Shown: positions 7,833 to 17,429, counted from the stretch's first letter. The stretch: DNA of 64,000 bases from Desulfobulbus propionicus (GCA_002748735.1 PDTC01000015.1:28186-92185), one strand, 5' to 3'. Notes: generated from the letters alone by a model not told the origin. Numbers and translations: made by a program.

Positions 7833-9423
7833 CGGGCTTGCCGGTGCAGGTGGCGTCAAAGACGTCAGTCGTCAACTGGCTGAGGCGCTGGTCGCGCACG
7901 GTGATGTTGCGGTGACCGTGGTCTTGCCAAAATACGGGTTTATGGACGCGCAACGCCTGGGCTTTTCGCCCTTGCAGTTCTGTGCCCCCGGCAGCTCCGG
8001 GTTTGGTGATGTCTTTGCCGTGGATATGAACTATACCCGGGAAGAGCGGCGAGAGGATGTTTCCGCCTGGTGCGCAACTATCAAGGGTGTGCGGATTATC
8101 CTTTTGGAGTCGCTGCGGTTTACTGAAAAGCGTGACGTCTACACCTACACCTCTCAGGAGCAGGCTGTAGAGGGCTGGAAACGACGTGGCAGCGGACATT
8201 TTGATTATTTCGCCATGAATATTCTCCTGCAAAAGGCGGCGCTTGATCTTATGATTCTACTTGGCGAACGGCCGAGTATCATCCACTGCCAGGATGGCCA
8301 TACCGCAGTCCTGGCGGCGATGATCAGGGAGACCAGCGGATATCGCCACTACTTCCGTGCAAGTGGTGTTGTCGTCACTATCCATAACGCCGGTCAGGGG
8401 TATCACCAGGAGATAGGTGACCTGCCCTTTGCCCAGGCAGTGACCGGGCTTCCAGGAAGAGTTATCTACGATTCCAGACTGGGGGACGAGTTTGATCCCT
8501 TTGTTGCAGCCTCCGGCTATGCAGTGCTCAATACTGTCAGCGAAAATTATGCGCGGGAGCTGCAGGAGACCAACGGGGATTACCGGACCGGCTGGTTGGG
8601 CCATAAGCTCCTCCAGCGGGGCATCCACCTTGCTGGCGTGACCAATGGCATCAATCCCGAAGATGTTGATCCCACGCATTCGGAGGAGCTGGGGCTTGCC
8701 GCCTCCTTTGATCCTGGTGCCGGGGATCTTGAAGGAAAAAAAAGATGTAAGGCAGAGGTGTTACGCCTGATTGCAGATGGCGGCCCCTGGGATAAGGTGA
8801 CCCAGTTCGGCACCCTCGAGGGCTCGCTCGATCAACCGCTGTTTACCTTTATCGGCCGTTTCACCGAGCAGAAGGGTGTGGATGTCCTTCTCCGCAGCCT
8901 GGTCCGGTTACAAGCCGAAGGGCATGCCTATCGTTGTCTGGTCCTGGGCAGTGGTGATCCCGAGCTGGAAGAACAGCTCCTGGGTATAACTGAAAAGGGC
9001 AGCCAGTATGGCAGCGTCTGTTTTCTGCGTGGATATGACCCCAAGCTGAGTTTCAAGGTCTATGCGGCCGGCGATTTTTTTCTGATTCCCTCAAGTTATG
9101 AACCCTGCGGCCTGACCGACTACATTGCCCAGCTTCTCGGCAATCTGCCGGTGGTTCACAGTGTCGGCGGTCTGGTCAAGGTCCGGGACGGAGAGACCGG
9201 CCTGGCATACAGCGACCATTCTCCCGGGTCTTTGACGGATGCCATGTGTCGAGCCATCAACCTGTACGAGAACCATCCCCAGGATATCCGGAAAATGCAG
9301 GCCGAGGCTGTACGTACCATTCATCGGCATCACACCTGGAAGGTTGTTGTGAAAAAATATTTCCACCTGTACCAGGAGGCCTTGAAGCTGACCGGCGGTA
9401 ATTGTATGGAAAAAGACACCTGA
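7798..9423 (+). CDS. glgA: Glycogen/starch synthase-like glycosyltransferase (GT5)
   Basis: A GT5-type synthase that would extend alpha-1,4-glucan from a nucleotide-glucose donor. The C-terminal GT-B half has FIGRFTEQKGVDVLL and SSYEPCGLTDYIA, the donor-binding block with its conserved glutamate. The N-terminal half has IIHCQDGHTAVLAA. Oddly, where the canonical KTGGLADV loop should lie, the sequence is AGAGGVKDVSRQL, so the usual lysine is replaced. This may mark a divergent subfamily or altered donor binding. GTG 7798 is chosen because an AAAAGGA precedes it; the frame is open to 7777. An isolated CBM48 gene at 31067 and gap nearby also suit glucan metabolism. Confidence 0.85.
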   Translation: MKTVWIVTREYDGLAGAGGVKDVSRQLAEALVAHGDVAVTVVLPKYGFMDAQRLGFSPLQFCAPGSSGFGDVFAVDMNYTREERREDVSAWCATIKGVRIILLESLRFTEKRDVYTYTSQEQAVEGWKRRGSGHFDYFAMNILLQKAALDLMILLGERPSIIHCQDGHTAVLAAMIRETSGYRHYFRASGVVVTIHNAGQGYHQEIGDLPFAQAVTGLPGRVIYDSRLGDEFDPFVAASGYAVLNTVSENYARELQETNGDYRTGWLGHKLLQRGIHLAGVTNGINPEDVDPTHSEELGLAASFDPGAGDLEGKKRCKAEVLRLIADGGPWDKVTQFGTLEGSLDQPLFTFIGRFTEQKGVDVLLRSLVRLQAEGHAYRCLVLGSGDPELEEQLLGITEKGSQYGSVCFLRGYDPKLSFKVYAAGDFFLIPSSYEPCGLTDYIAQLLGNLPVVHSVGGLVKVRDGETGLAYSDHSPGSLTDAMCRAINLYENHPQDIRKMQAEAVRTIHRHHTWKVVVKKYFHLYQEALKLTGGNCMEKDT

Positions 9424-9588
9424 AACGGCGAGACTGTTGTTGTGTCTTGCCTCTGGTGAGCTGAGGCCGCGAACACTCTTTGCTCATGGCCCAAGGTTCT
9501 TTTTACAGGTGGTAAAAGAGTGGGGTACTCCATCTTCTGGTGGAAAAAATATTAAGCAATTTCAATATATTATTAACAGGAGAAAACC

Positions 9589-10593
9589 ATGGCGATCAGA
9601 ATGGGTATCAATGGATTCGGGAGGATCGGCAGGAACATTTTTCGGGCGCTCAACAGCGACCCGGCATTTGCCGAGATAGAGGTGGTCGGTATCAACGACC
9701 TTACCGATGTAAAGACTATCGCCCATCTGGTGAAGTATGACTCGATGATGGGCACGGATGCCAGGGCAGTTGAGGCAGCGAACAGTGCTATTGTCGTCAA
9801 TGGTACCCAGATACCGGTGTCCAGTTATCCAGACCCTGCTGATATTCCCTGGGGGGAACTGGGTGCCGAGTATGTACTCGAGTGCACCGGACGGTTTCGC
9901 ACCCTGGAAACTGCCAAGGTACACATCGATGGCGGCGCGTCCAAGGTTATTATCTCCGCCCCTGCCAAGGGAGACGTCAAGACCTTTGTTATGGGGGTTA
10001 ACGAGGATGAGTACAATCCCACTGAACATCACGTGGTCAGTAACGCCTCCTGCACCACCAACTGCCTGGCGCCTGTCGCCCGGGTCGTTCTTGATAATTT
10101 TGGCATCAAGCGCGGCCTGATGACCACGGTACACGCCTATACCGGGGATCAACGTCTCCTGGATTTTCCCCATGCCGACCTGCGGCGGGCCCGCGCCGCA
10201 GGGTTGTCGATGGTTCCCACCAAGACAGGAGCTGCGGCCGCGGTCGCCCTGGTTATCCCTGAGTTAAAAGGTAAATTTGACGGCCTGGCCGTACGGGTAC
10301 CGACCCCGGTGGTCAGTCTGGTGGATGTGGTCATCGAGGTGGAAAAGGAGACCTCAGCCGCTGAAATCAACAAGGCCCTGGCTGATAGTGCCAACCGTTA
10401 TCTGGGATATACCGAAGAACCTCTGGTCTCCATCGATTTTCAGGGTGACCCGCATTCCTCGATTGTCGACGGACTCTGCACAAAGGTCTCCGGTACTTCG
10501 GTGAAGATCATGAGCTGGTACGACAATGAATGGGGCTACTCGAACCGAATGCTCGATCTGATGCTCCATATGGAGGCAAACAAGGCCCTGTAA
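9589..10593 (+). CDS. gap: Glyceraldehyde-3-phosphate dehydrogenase
   Basis: GAPDH interconverts glyceraldehyde-3-phosphate and 1,3-bisphosphoglycerate in glycolysis and gluconeogenesis. The Rossmann motif is GINGFGRIGR, and INDLTD at the end of the second strand places an aspartate typical of NAD preference. The catalytic cysteine lies in ASCTTNCLAP and the catalytic histidine follows in TTVHAYTGDQ. WYDNEWGYSNR closes the protein. Its 334 residues are standard. The start at 9589 follows AACAGGAG. An inverted repeat lies about 25 bases after the stop. Confidence 0.97.
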   Translation: MAIRMGINGFGRIGRNIFRALNSDPAFAEIEVVGINDLTDVKTIAHLVKYDSMMGTDARAVEAANSAIVVNGTQIPVSSYPDPADIPWGELGAEYVLECTGRFRTLETAKVHIDGGASKVIISAPAKGDVKTFVMGVNEDEYNPTEHHVVSNASCTTNCLAPVARVVLDNFGIKRGLMTTVHAYTGDQRLLDFPHADLRRARAAGLSMVPTKTGAAAAVALVIPELKGKFDGLAVRVPTPVVSLVDVVIEVEKETSAAEINKALADSANRYLGYTEEPLVSIDFQGDPHSSIVDGLCTKVSGTSVKIMSWYDNEWGYSNRMLDLMLHMEANKAL

Positions 10594-10912
10594 GTGGCAA
10601 GGGACTCAGACCTGAAGCGGGAGAGCCTGCAAAGGTGCAGCTCTCCCGAAGCAATCTGGGCTAAGCCAGAAAGGATCACTACCCGGGAATAGAATGCTAT
10701 CTGTCTTATCTCTTTATTGCTTACCCTGGTAGGCTGTTTAAAAATTTTCTCCGTAACAGTCACGGAGCAAAAGAGATACAGCTGGCAATCTTGACGAACT
10801 TGCTATCACCTCTTCTCTAAAGAACATTCAGACAAGTCAGATGTTGAAAAAAAAACAACGTCTCATGCGGTATGGTGAGGTGAATTCTGGTTAACAGAAC
10901 CGTTCTAAAAAA
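10594..10912. other. Intergenic stretch with two hairpins, no gene seen
   Basis: This 319-base space separates gap from a converging PilZ gene. An inverted repeat with 9-bp arms lies at 10618-10626 and 10640-10648 (CGGGAGAGC/GCTCTCCCG). It has an inner CTGC/GCAG-like extension but no following T-run, so a classical terminator is not clear. A second hairpin, CTCCGT/ACGGAG, is at 10749-10754 and 10762-10767. No open frame with a start and ribosome-binding site was found on either strand. Confidence 0.5.
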
Positions 10913-11338
10913 TCAGGTGAGAATAAAGCCGTCGGTGAACTGTCCACCTATGCGGTTGCCAGTGATGGTGACAACGCGTAACTTTCGCAAGGCAAGACCG
11001 CCTGAAGCTGAACGGTATTTAAGGTTGACCTCCCCTCCGGAGGAGAGAAACCTGCAATACTGTGGGGCCATGGTGAAGCCAACGCCTCTTACAGAGAGAT
11101 CTGTGAGATAGACAGGATACTCTTGACCTCCACTCAGGATAACGAGGGCCTTGCCGCTGGTTACCTCTCTGTTCTCTTTGCGATGATTCAAGGTATAGGT
11201 AGTTGCCAGACCACAGGTACAACGAAAAATTTTTTTCCTGAGACCTGACGGTACAGGCACCCACCGGCGCCTGGAACATCGTGAGCAGGTAATCCTTATT
11301 CTTCCACCTTTTACGTTACTCGTCCCGGTGCGGGGCAT
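10913..11338 (-). CDS. PilZ-domain protein with N-terminal zinc-ribbon-like cysteines
   Basis: A 141-residue protein. The N-terminal 50 residues hold paired cysteines (ITCSRCSRRR and FRCTCG) that resemble a zinc ribbon. The C-terminal part fits a PilZ domain, with RKENR as the RxxxR cyclic-di-GMP motif and DLSVRGVGF as the D/NxSxxG motif. PilZ proteins bind cyclic-di-GMP and act as effectors for motility or surface growth. The target of this one cannot be inferred from its neighbours, which are an SH3 protein and parAB. Confidence 0.72.
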   Translation of the reverse strand: MPRTGTSNVKGGRIRITCSRCSRRRWVPVPSGLRKKIFRCTCGLATTYTLNHRKENREVTSGKALVILSGGQEYPVYLTDLSVRGVGFTMAPQYCRFLSSGGEVNLKYRSASGGLALRKLRVVTITGNRIGGQFTDGFILT

Positions 11339-11438
11339 GGCATACCTCCTCGAAAAAATGCAACGCAGGGGGGTATGTCAGGGCGATTCTAACAGCAGGG
11401 TCAGTGTTAGATTTGAGAAAAAGCCGACGACGTCCAGG

Positions 11439-11900
11439 TCAAAACCCCCAGAGTAACCTCCTGCTCACCCACCCTTTGACCCCCTTTTCTTCGTGTTCAA
11501 CCTTAGCCCAACCTTTCTTCTGTTCCAGGGTCTTAAAAACAACCCCGTAAATTGCCTTGGCCACGATCCGGTTGGAAGTCCCTGGGCCACTGCGGATATT
11601 TATCGTCTCACCGTTTTTTTTATGGACCTTCACAATCATATGCGGGGTTGAAGATGTCATCTTTCTATGCACCCACCCAACTGATCCTTCAAAATCCTGA
11701 ACACGCAGCCAGTCACCTGAGCGTTTCAGCACCTTGAGGGGAAAACCATCACCCAACTGCCACACAACCTTGTACTGTGTACCCGGCCCTGAACGAAGGT
11801 TGACATCGTCACCGCTGATGGAAACCATTTTTGCAAAAAGCTCACAGGGGAGAAAAAACATTAAAAAAAACAAGAAGAAGAACACCACTCGTTTATTCAT
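11439..11900 (-). CDS. Secreted protein with two bacterial SH3 domains
   Basis: The start is ATG 11900 (MNKRVVFFF). A strongly hydrophobic signal peptide of about 24 residues ends near LFAKM. Two SH3b repeats follow, each with the family signature: VNLRSGPGTQYKV and later INIRSGPGTSNRI, ending in VGWVHRK and KGWVSRR. Such domains bind peptidoglycan or cell-wall peptides. No catalytic domain is present, so this is a binding or scaffold protein in the periplasm. It lies downstream of parB on the same strand but 148 bases away. Confidence 0.85.
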   Translation of the reverse strand: MNKRVVFFFLFFLMFFLPCELFAKMVSISGDDVNLRSGPGTQYKVVWQLGDGFPLKVLKRSGDWLRVQDFEGSVGWVHRKMTSSTPHMIVKVHKKNGETINIRSGPGTSNRIVAKAIYGVVFKTLEQKKGWAKVEHEEKGVKGWVSRRLLWGF

Positions 11901-12048
11901 CGGATCATTTTTTTGGTACATTTTGCCACATACTGGACAGGGTTGCGGATCGTTTTGTTTTTTCGAAGAAGAGGGTATCAGCAGCCGACACGCTCTTCAC
12001 CCCCGCGTTTCGTTTTCAGCTGAACACTTCCCATCTTATATGAGCGAA

Positions 12049-12948
12049 TCAACGCGCTGGCCTCTGAATGGTATTGGTTAACAAGGCGCACAACCGGTCA
12101 AGATCATCGCTGGAGTAGTATTCTATCTCCAGTTTTCCCCTCTTACCACTTTGGATAATTCGAACTTTTGTGTTCAGACAGTTGGTCAACTGGTTGAGGA
12201 GTGTATGACAGTAATCAGCCGGGAGTTCGCTGGTTCTTGGTGGACGCCCATGAGTCGCCCCTTGACTGTTTTGAGGTCTTGCCAGCTGACGACACAAATT
12301 TTCTGTTGCACGTACGGACAAATTTTCACTGATGATACGGTCACGTACCTGCAGCATAACATCGGGCAGTTCTTTAAGGCGCAAAAGTACCCTTGCGTGC
12401 CCCTCGCTGAGTTTAGCGGAAAGAACATCATCACGAATGTCCTGTGGCAGCCCCAGCAAGCGCAAGGTATTGGTGATAGTTGAGCGCTGTTTACCGACCC
12501 GTTGTGCGACGTCCTCCTGCGTCAGGCCAAATTCTTCAATCAACCGCTCATAGGCCATAGCCTCTTCAATGGGATTTAAGTCATGACGCTGAATATTTTC
12601 AATAAGCGCAAGTTCGAGGCGTTCGCCTTCACCATTTTCCGTCATCACCACGACAGGAACTTCAGCTTTTCCTGCAATCCTGGCAGCTCTAAGCCGACGC
12701 TCTCCAGCGATGAGATCATAGCGATTACCCTTGGCCTTGCTGACCAAAAGTGGCTGAAGAACCCCTTTCTCCCTGATAGACTCAGCCAGTTCTACCAACT
12801 TATCCTCATCGAAATAACTACGGGGCTGATCTGCATTGGGCCGTATCTTTTCGATATCACACAAAAAAAACCGACTATCCTCTGGGTCAAGATCTTCGTC
12901 AGGAAGCAAGGCGCCAACACCTCGGCCAAGTATTTTCCGGGATGCCAT
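12049..12948 (-). CDS. parB: Chromosome partitioning protein ParB
   Basis: ParB is the CTP-dependent clamp that loads at parS and organises the origin for segregation. The N-terminal domain has the GERRLRAARIAG and ENIQRHDLNPIEEA boxes of the nucleotide-binding fold. The central helix-turn-helix is LTQEDVAQRVGKQRSTITNTL. A C-terminal dimerisation segment completes 299 residues, a normal length. Its ATG shares one base with the parA stop (TGATG), indicating translational coupling. A near-consensus parS lies just upstream of parA. Confidence 0.95.
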   Translation of the reverse strand: MASRKILGRGVGALLPDEDLDPEDSRFFLCDIEKIRPNADQPRSYFDEDKLVELAESIREKGVLQPLLVSKAKGNRYDLIAGERRLRAARIAGKAEVPVVVMTENGEGERLELALIENIQRHDLNPIEEAMAYERLIEEFGLTQEDVAQRVGKQRSTITNTLRLLGLPQDIRDDVLSAKLSEGHARVLLRLKELPDVMLQVRDRIISENLSVRATENLCRQLARPQNSQGATHGRPPRTSELPADYCHTLLNQLTNCLNTKVRIIQSGKRGKLEIEYYSSDDLDRLCALLTNTIQRPAR

Positions 12949-13715
12949 CAGGAATTCCTCCGTAGAAGTTCATTACCAAGTTGTTGGTAGGCTTTGGCAC
13001 CGGGGCAATTCTTGTCGTACTCAATAACCGTCATACCGTGACTGGGGCTTTCACTCAACCTGACATTTCTCGGAATAACGGTGGAGAAGACCTGTTCTTT
13101 GAAGTGCGTTTTCACCTCGTTGGCAACAGTATGTGTGAGGCGGTTACGACGATCATACATTGTCAACAACAGCCCCTCGATATAGAGCCCCGGGTTCAGC
13201 GACTTTTTGACCCGACGAATGGTACTGATCAACTGTGCCAGTCCTTCCAGGGCAAAATATTCGCATTGGAGCGGAATGAGCACAGAATCAGCTGCGGTTA
13301 AGCCATTCACCGTCAAAAGCCCCAGAGAAGGTGGACAGTCAATAATGACATAGTCGTAGATAGCCCCCAGTGAACGAACAATGCGCTTGAGCTGTTTTTC
13401 TCGATCAACCACAGAGATAATTTCGATTTCCGCACCTACGAGGTCAATAGAGGCGGGCAAGACAAACATGTTTTTTATACTGGTCGGCTGAACGCATTCC
13501 GCAGCGACGCTTCCTCCGGTATAACAATGATAGAGGGATGGAAGACTCTCCTGCGACTGGAGCCCTGCCCCGCTGGAGGCGTTACCCTGGGGGTCTGAGT
13601 CGACAAGCAAGACCTGTTTACCCCGTTTTGCCAAAGCGGCAGACAGATTGAGCGCCGTGGTGGTTTTACCAACACCACCTTTCTGATTAGCACAGGCAAT
13701 AATTTTTGTCTTCAA
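12948..13715 (-). CDS. parA: Chromosome partitioning ATPase ParA (Soj)
   Basis: ParA is a deviant Walker ATPase that works with ParB in origin segregation. The Walker A loop is KGGVGKTTTALNLS with both signature lysines, and Walker B appears as YVIIDCPPSLG. Its 255 residues fit chromosomal Soj. The start codon is TTG at 13715, with GGGGA six bases before it; no in-frame ATG lies upstream before a stop. It forms the parAB operon with the overlapping parB. Confidence 0.95.
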   Translation of the reverse strand: MKTKIIACANQKGGVGKTTTALNLSAALAKRGKQVLLVDSDPQGNASSGAGLQSQESLPSLYHCYTGGSVAAECVQPTSIKNMFVLPASIDLVGAEIEIISVVDREKQLKRIVRSLGAIYDYVIIDCPPSLGLLTVNGLTAADSVLIPLQCEYFALEGLAQLISTIRRVKKSLNPGLYIEGLLLTMYDRRNRLTHTVANEVKTHFKEQVFSTVIPRNVRLSESPSHGMTVIEYDKNCPGAKAYQQLGNELLRRNS

Positions 13716-13805
13716 TGCATATCCCCGTCATTGAAAAAGCAGCGCTAAAGTGAGATGAAGTGACAGTATACCCCTCCGTCAGTCTCTGTGCATCACTTCT
13801 TTTCA

Positions 13806-13821
13806 TGTTGCACGTGAAACA
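13806..13821. promoter_or_regulatory. parS: parS centromere site
   Basis: The 16-mer TGTTGCACGTGAAACA differs from the widely conserved bacterial parS palindrome TGTTTCACGTGAAACA at one base. It lies about 85 bases upstream of parA. ParB would nucleate here. No second copy was seen elsewhere in the window. Confidence 0.9.
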
Positions 13822-13879
13822 TGTTCAAGCAACGATGTCCGGCGGCGCAGCCTGGCGGGCAAAAGGGGCTGTCATCTGT

Positions 13880-16798
13880 TCAGATTTCAGAAACAACATC
13901 AAAGAGATTGTGCTGCTCAAGAAGCTTTGCGTTACCAATCGTTACTCGATAACTGTTACGGTTCAGGTCTGCAAAGTTGTCAGCAAACTCCCGCAAGTCC
14001 TCCACTGTAGTTCTGAGTATAGCGTCTATTCTTTGCTGTTTGAACGTTGCGGTGATGCCGTTGAGATATTCATCTCTCGCCGTAACAGCTTTCACTACAG
14101 GCCCCTGAAGGGGAGTGCAGGCGCCATACGTACCGACTATCAGTTGCTGCAACGCTCCAGGGGTAAGTTCGAGAGAGCGCACCTGGCCGGCAATTTCCTC
14201 ATATGCCTGGTAGGTCTTACTGATTTGCGGGTCACGGTAGCTCACAAAAGCACAGTTACCGCTACGATGATTAAATTGGACAAAACAGCCGTAGGCCCCA
14301 CCTGCTTGCCTGACGGTATTCCACAGGTAATCCCTGGACAGCCAGGTCTTTAACACCTCGAAGCTTCCTGTATATCCGCCGTCTCTTGAAAAAAGCTTGC
14401 CGCCGAGGACATTAAAAACAACCTCAGCCGAGGTGGCAAAGGCCTGGCTACCTGGTTGTTTTGCAAGCAGTGGCAGGCGAGGATGTTCAGGTAGCGGAGA
14501 GGCATCAAGTCCGGAAAAAAGGGAAGGGGCTGAGTGTTCGAATGTCTCTATAACCGCATTGTCACCCACGACATGTGCCACCATTCGATCCTGACGAAGG
14601 ACCTGCGTCTTCAACCGCTCAAGAATATCAAGAAAAGACTCTTCGTTGGCATCGTAATCCTGTGCTAGTGTTTTAAGGGCCTGATAGGCAGTCGCGCCGA
14701 CAACCAGTTCGTTATATACTCCTGCTGAACTGAGGCTGGACATTGCACGTACAACTGCCAGCTGATACCCTTCGCTTTGAGCACCATGCTCCTCCCAGGT
14801 AAATTCTCGTTGAACTATTTCTCGGATCCTACGCCGGTTATGAAAGGAGACCTCCGTTAAAAGAGAGCATATAAGCTCCATGGCTCGATCCTGATACAGA
14901 GAAAGACATTTCAATCCAAACCACTGGAGAGGTCGAACCTCTTCACTCTGGTGCACGGGAAGGTATGCAGTGAAAGAGGAAGAAAATCCACCTGTGTAGG
15001 TATTGATTTCCTTGGCAAGCTGGATGTAGCTCTTGGTTGTTGTGCCTATCTCCGTAACCAGCGTCGCAAATATCTCCAGATAGGGAAGAAGCTCTGGATC
15101 AACACCTCGGCAATCAAACCCAACGTTCACATAACAGATACCGTGGGTGGGGAGCTCGCTGGTGATCAGTTCCATGACACCAAGCCTGTCGGAGGTCACC
15201 TCGTGAAAAAGGGGGGAAGGATCAAGGTCTACCAACGACAGTCGGGGCAGGCACTGAAGATCACGTTCAGTATTCACTGAAGCCTGCTGCTCCATACTGT
15301 GCATCGTTCTCTCTAGAAGTTCTTGCCGCTGTTGCTCGCCTAACCGTGCAGCATGGGCGCTAAGGCGACGTTCCTCTTCTGCCATGTTCTCCTGCAGGCG
15401 TTCCGGATCTGGACGAAGACAAACGGTCGCGGTTGCCGGGTTTTCCAAAAGATATTCGCGGATAAGCGTTTCAAGATATCCTTCATCAAGGGCAAGCCTT
15501 CGGAGCTCATCAAAAAGGTCTGTCATCTGCATGGCGACGAAGGGATCAAGCCCGTGCTTTAACGCAGGGATGGCCTTGCCGATTAACTCTAACCCCTGCT
15601 GGGCCTTGTTGGTTTCTTCACGTTGACCAAATTCAAATTTGTTAAGTTCAGCAAGCACAAGTTCTCGCTCCAGGCCCTGATGCACCAGGCTGGCAAGGGT
15701 CTGGTGGTACACGGACTTGAAGGCGTCGAGATGTTCAGGTTCAGCACCGACCAGGTAGGTCATCATAACAGTCTTAAAACTGGAGTTATGGATAAACAGG
15801 CCACCAAAATCCTTACACAGATCACGTTCAAAGATGGCAAGTTTCAGGGGTGATGCATCAGAGTTGAAGAGAATGTTGGCGATAACCTGAAAAGCGGTAT
15901 TCCTGAGTCTGTCTTCAGCCGTGCCAATGACTGAGCTTACGGCAAGAAACGTTCGACCATCCAGAGACGTGCCAAGGGGAACGGGATAGGTGTCCTCGAC
16001 AAAAACTGGATGGACAAGATCGTGGCCATGGTTAATCTCCGCAGGCTGTACTGGGCTGGTGAAGTCATTGAAAAAACGCTCTTCAACAAAGGCAAGCTCT
16101 TCCTCCAGATTCGCATCACCGTAGAAAAAAAGCGTGCAGTTCGACGGATGGTAATGACTCCGATGAAAGCGTAAAAAGTCTTGGTAAGAGAGATTTGGGA
16201 TGTGGCGCGGATCACCCCCAGATTCATGTGCGTACGTTGAGCCAGGCATCAACGCTTTGTAGCTGTTGTGAAAGAGTGCTCGGATAGGGTCAGAATACTC
16301 GCCCTTCATTTCATTAAAAACGACCCCCTGATATTTGAGTGGCTGCGTAAGGGATTCCAAATGATAGTGCCATCCCTCCTGCTCAAAAGTCGTCTGCAGA
16401 AGAAGCGGATGCAGGGTAACGTCACAGTAGACGTCCATTATATTGAAATATTCTTTGCTGTTACGTGTAGCAAAGGGGTACCAGGTGGTATCCGCGCCGG
16501 TCAAGGCGTTAAGGTAGGTCATAAGACCTCCCTTATTTATTTCTCCAAAGACGTCTTTTACTGGATATTTTTTTGATCCCATAAGGACCGAATGCTCAAG
16601 GATGTGAGCAACACCAGTGGAATCAGTCGGAACGGTACGAAAAGCTAGACAAAAGGTTTTATTTGGGTCCTGGTTTTTCAGGGCCAGGGCCTGGCAGCCA
16701 AGACGCCGATGCCTGAAGAGATATGCGGTGGTGTCATGCTGGTCGAGATGGGCAATCTTTTCAAGGGTAAATCCGTGATACTCACATCCTGTTTTCAT
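13880..16798 (-). CDS. M16 metalloprotease, presequence-protease (PreP) type
   Basis: A 972-residue zinc peptidase of family M16C, the PreP/falcilysin group, which degrades short unstructured peptides inside a closed chamber. The inverted zinc motif HILEH is at about residues 65-69 in VAHILEHSVLMGS, and the distal glutamate falls in FNEMKGEYSD. The rest contains the four homologous M16 domains, with the M16C-associated segment centrally. There is no signal peptide, so it is cytoplasmic. It is monocistronic, facing the same way as parAB but separated by 164 bases that contain parS. Confidence 0.9.
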   Translation of the reverse strand: MKTGCEYHGFTLEKIAHLDQHDTTAYLFRHRRLGCQALALKNQDPNKTFCLAFRTVPTDSTGVAHILEHSVLMGSKKYPVKDVFGEINKGGLMTYLNALTGADTTWYPFATRNSKEYFNIMDVYCDVTLHPLLLQTTFEQEGWHYHLESLTQPLKYQGVVFNEMKGEYSDPIRALFHNSYKALMPGSTYAHESGGDPRHIPNLSYQDFLRFHRSHYHPSNCTLFFYGDANLEEELAFVEERFFNDFTSPVQPAEINHGHDLVHPVFVEDTYPVPLGTSLDGRTFLAVSSVIGTAEDRLRNTAFQVIANILFNSDASPLKLAIFERDLCKDFGGLFIHNSSFKTVMMTYLVGAEPEHLDAFKSVYHQTLASLVHQGLERELVLAELNKFEFGQREETNKAQQGLELIGKAIPALKHGLDPFVAMQMTDLFDELRRLALDEGYLETLIREYLLENPATATVCLRPDPERLQENMAEEERRLSAHAARLGEQQRQELLERTMHSMEQQASVNTERDLQCLPRLSLVDLDPSPLFHEVTSDRLGVMELITSELPTHGICYVNVGFDCRGVDPELLPYLEIFATLVTEIGTTTKSYIQLAKEINTYTGGFSSSFTAYLPVHQSEEVRPLQWFGLKCLSLYQDRAMELICSLLTEVSFHNRRRIREIVQREFTWEEHGAQSEGYQLAVVRAMSSLSSAGVYNELVVGATAYQALKTLAQDYDANEESFLDILERLKTQVLRQDRMVAHVVGDNAVIETFEHSAPSLFSGLDASPLPEHPRLPLLAKQPGSQAFATSAEVVFNVLGGKLFSRDGGYTGSFEVLKTWLSRDYLWNTVRQAGGAYGCFVQFNHRSGNCAFVSYRDPQISKTYQAYEEIAGQVRSLELTPGALQQLIVGTYGACTPLQGPVVKAVTARDEYLNGITATFKQQRIDAILRTTVEDLREFADNFADLNRNSYRVTIGNAKLLEQHNLFDVVSEI

Positions 16799-16924
16799 AA
16801 ATATCCTGTTATAAAAAATAGTTGCCGCTATCTACGCAAAGGCGGCTCTGCTATGATGCACTTGGGTAAACTGCCACTTCTGCCATAAGCCCTGCGTACT
16901 CATCCTGGATTCACTGTCAAAGGA

Positions 16925-17371
16925 TTATGCTGTTCTTGAATCAAGTATCAGTGTGACCGGGCCTGAGTTAACAAGCTGTACATCCATGCTTGCCTGAAAC
17001 TGACCGGTTGCACATTGAATATCGTAGCGTTGACAGACCTGTACCAACTGGAGGAAAAGGGGTTTTGCCTGGCCGGATGCCATCGCCGCCGACCAGGATG
17101 GTCGCCGGCCCTTTCGACAGTCTCCCATCAGCGTAAACTGGCTGACAAGCAACAGGCTACCTTCAATGTCCAGCAGCGACCGATTCATCACCTTGGTGTC
17201 ATCCTCAAAAACACGCAGATGGACTATTTTTTTAGCCATCCAGAGTACGTCTTTTTCGGTGTCATCAGCAGCTATGCCAACAAGGGCAAGAAGCCCTGTT
17301 GCTATTTTAGCGCAAGGTTTTTCATCTATCCAAACCTCTGCACTTTTCACCCGTTGCAGTATAGCACGCAT
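16925..17371 (-). CDS. dtd: D-aminoacyl-tRNA deacylase
   Basis: DTD removes D-amino acids and glycine mischarged on tRNA. Conserved features are the N-terminal MRAILQRVKSAEV, SQFTLMGD (family SQFTL), GRRPSW, and the C-terminal NSGPVTLIL with the Gly-Pro motif of the chiral-proofreading site. ATG 17371 gives 148 residues, the usual size; the frame extends upstream without homology. The gene follows rsmE by 58 bases on the same strand. Confidence 0.94.
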   Translation of the reverse strand: MRAILQRVKSAEVWIDEKPCAKIATGLLALVGIAADDTEKDVLWMAKKIVHLRVFEDDTKVMNRSLLDIEGSLLLVSQFTLMGDCRKGRRPSWSAAMASGQAKPLFLQLVQVCQRYDIQCATGQFQASMDVQLVNSGPVTLILDSRTA

Positions 17372-17429
17372 ACTTTCTCCATAAAAGAGAATGACCAAGA
17401 AGAGACATCTACAACAAATTTTAAAAAAC

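Noticed and set aside
10618-10648. The hairpin after gap as a rho-independent terminator
   Set aside because: The stem is good but no T-run follows, so it is reported only as an inverted repeat.
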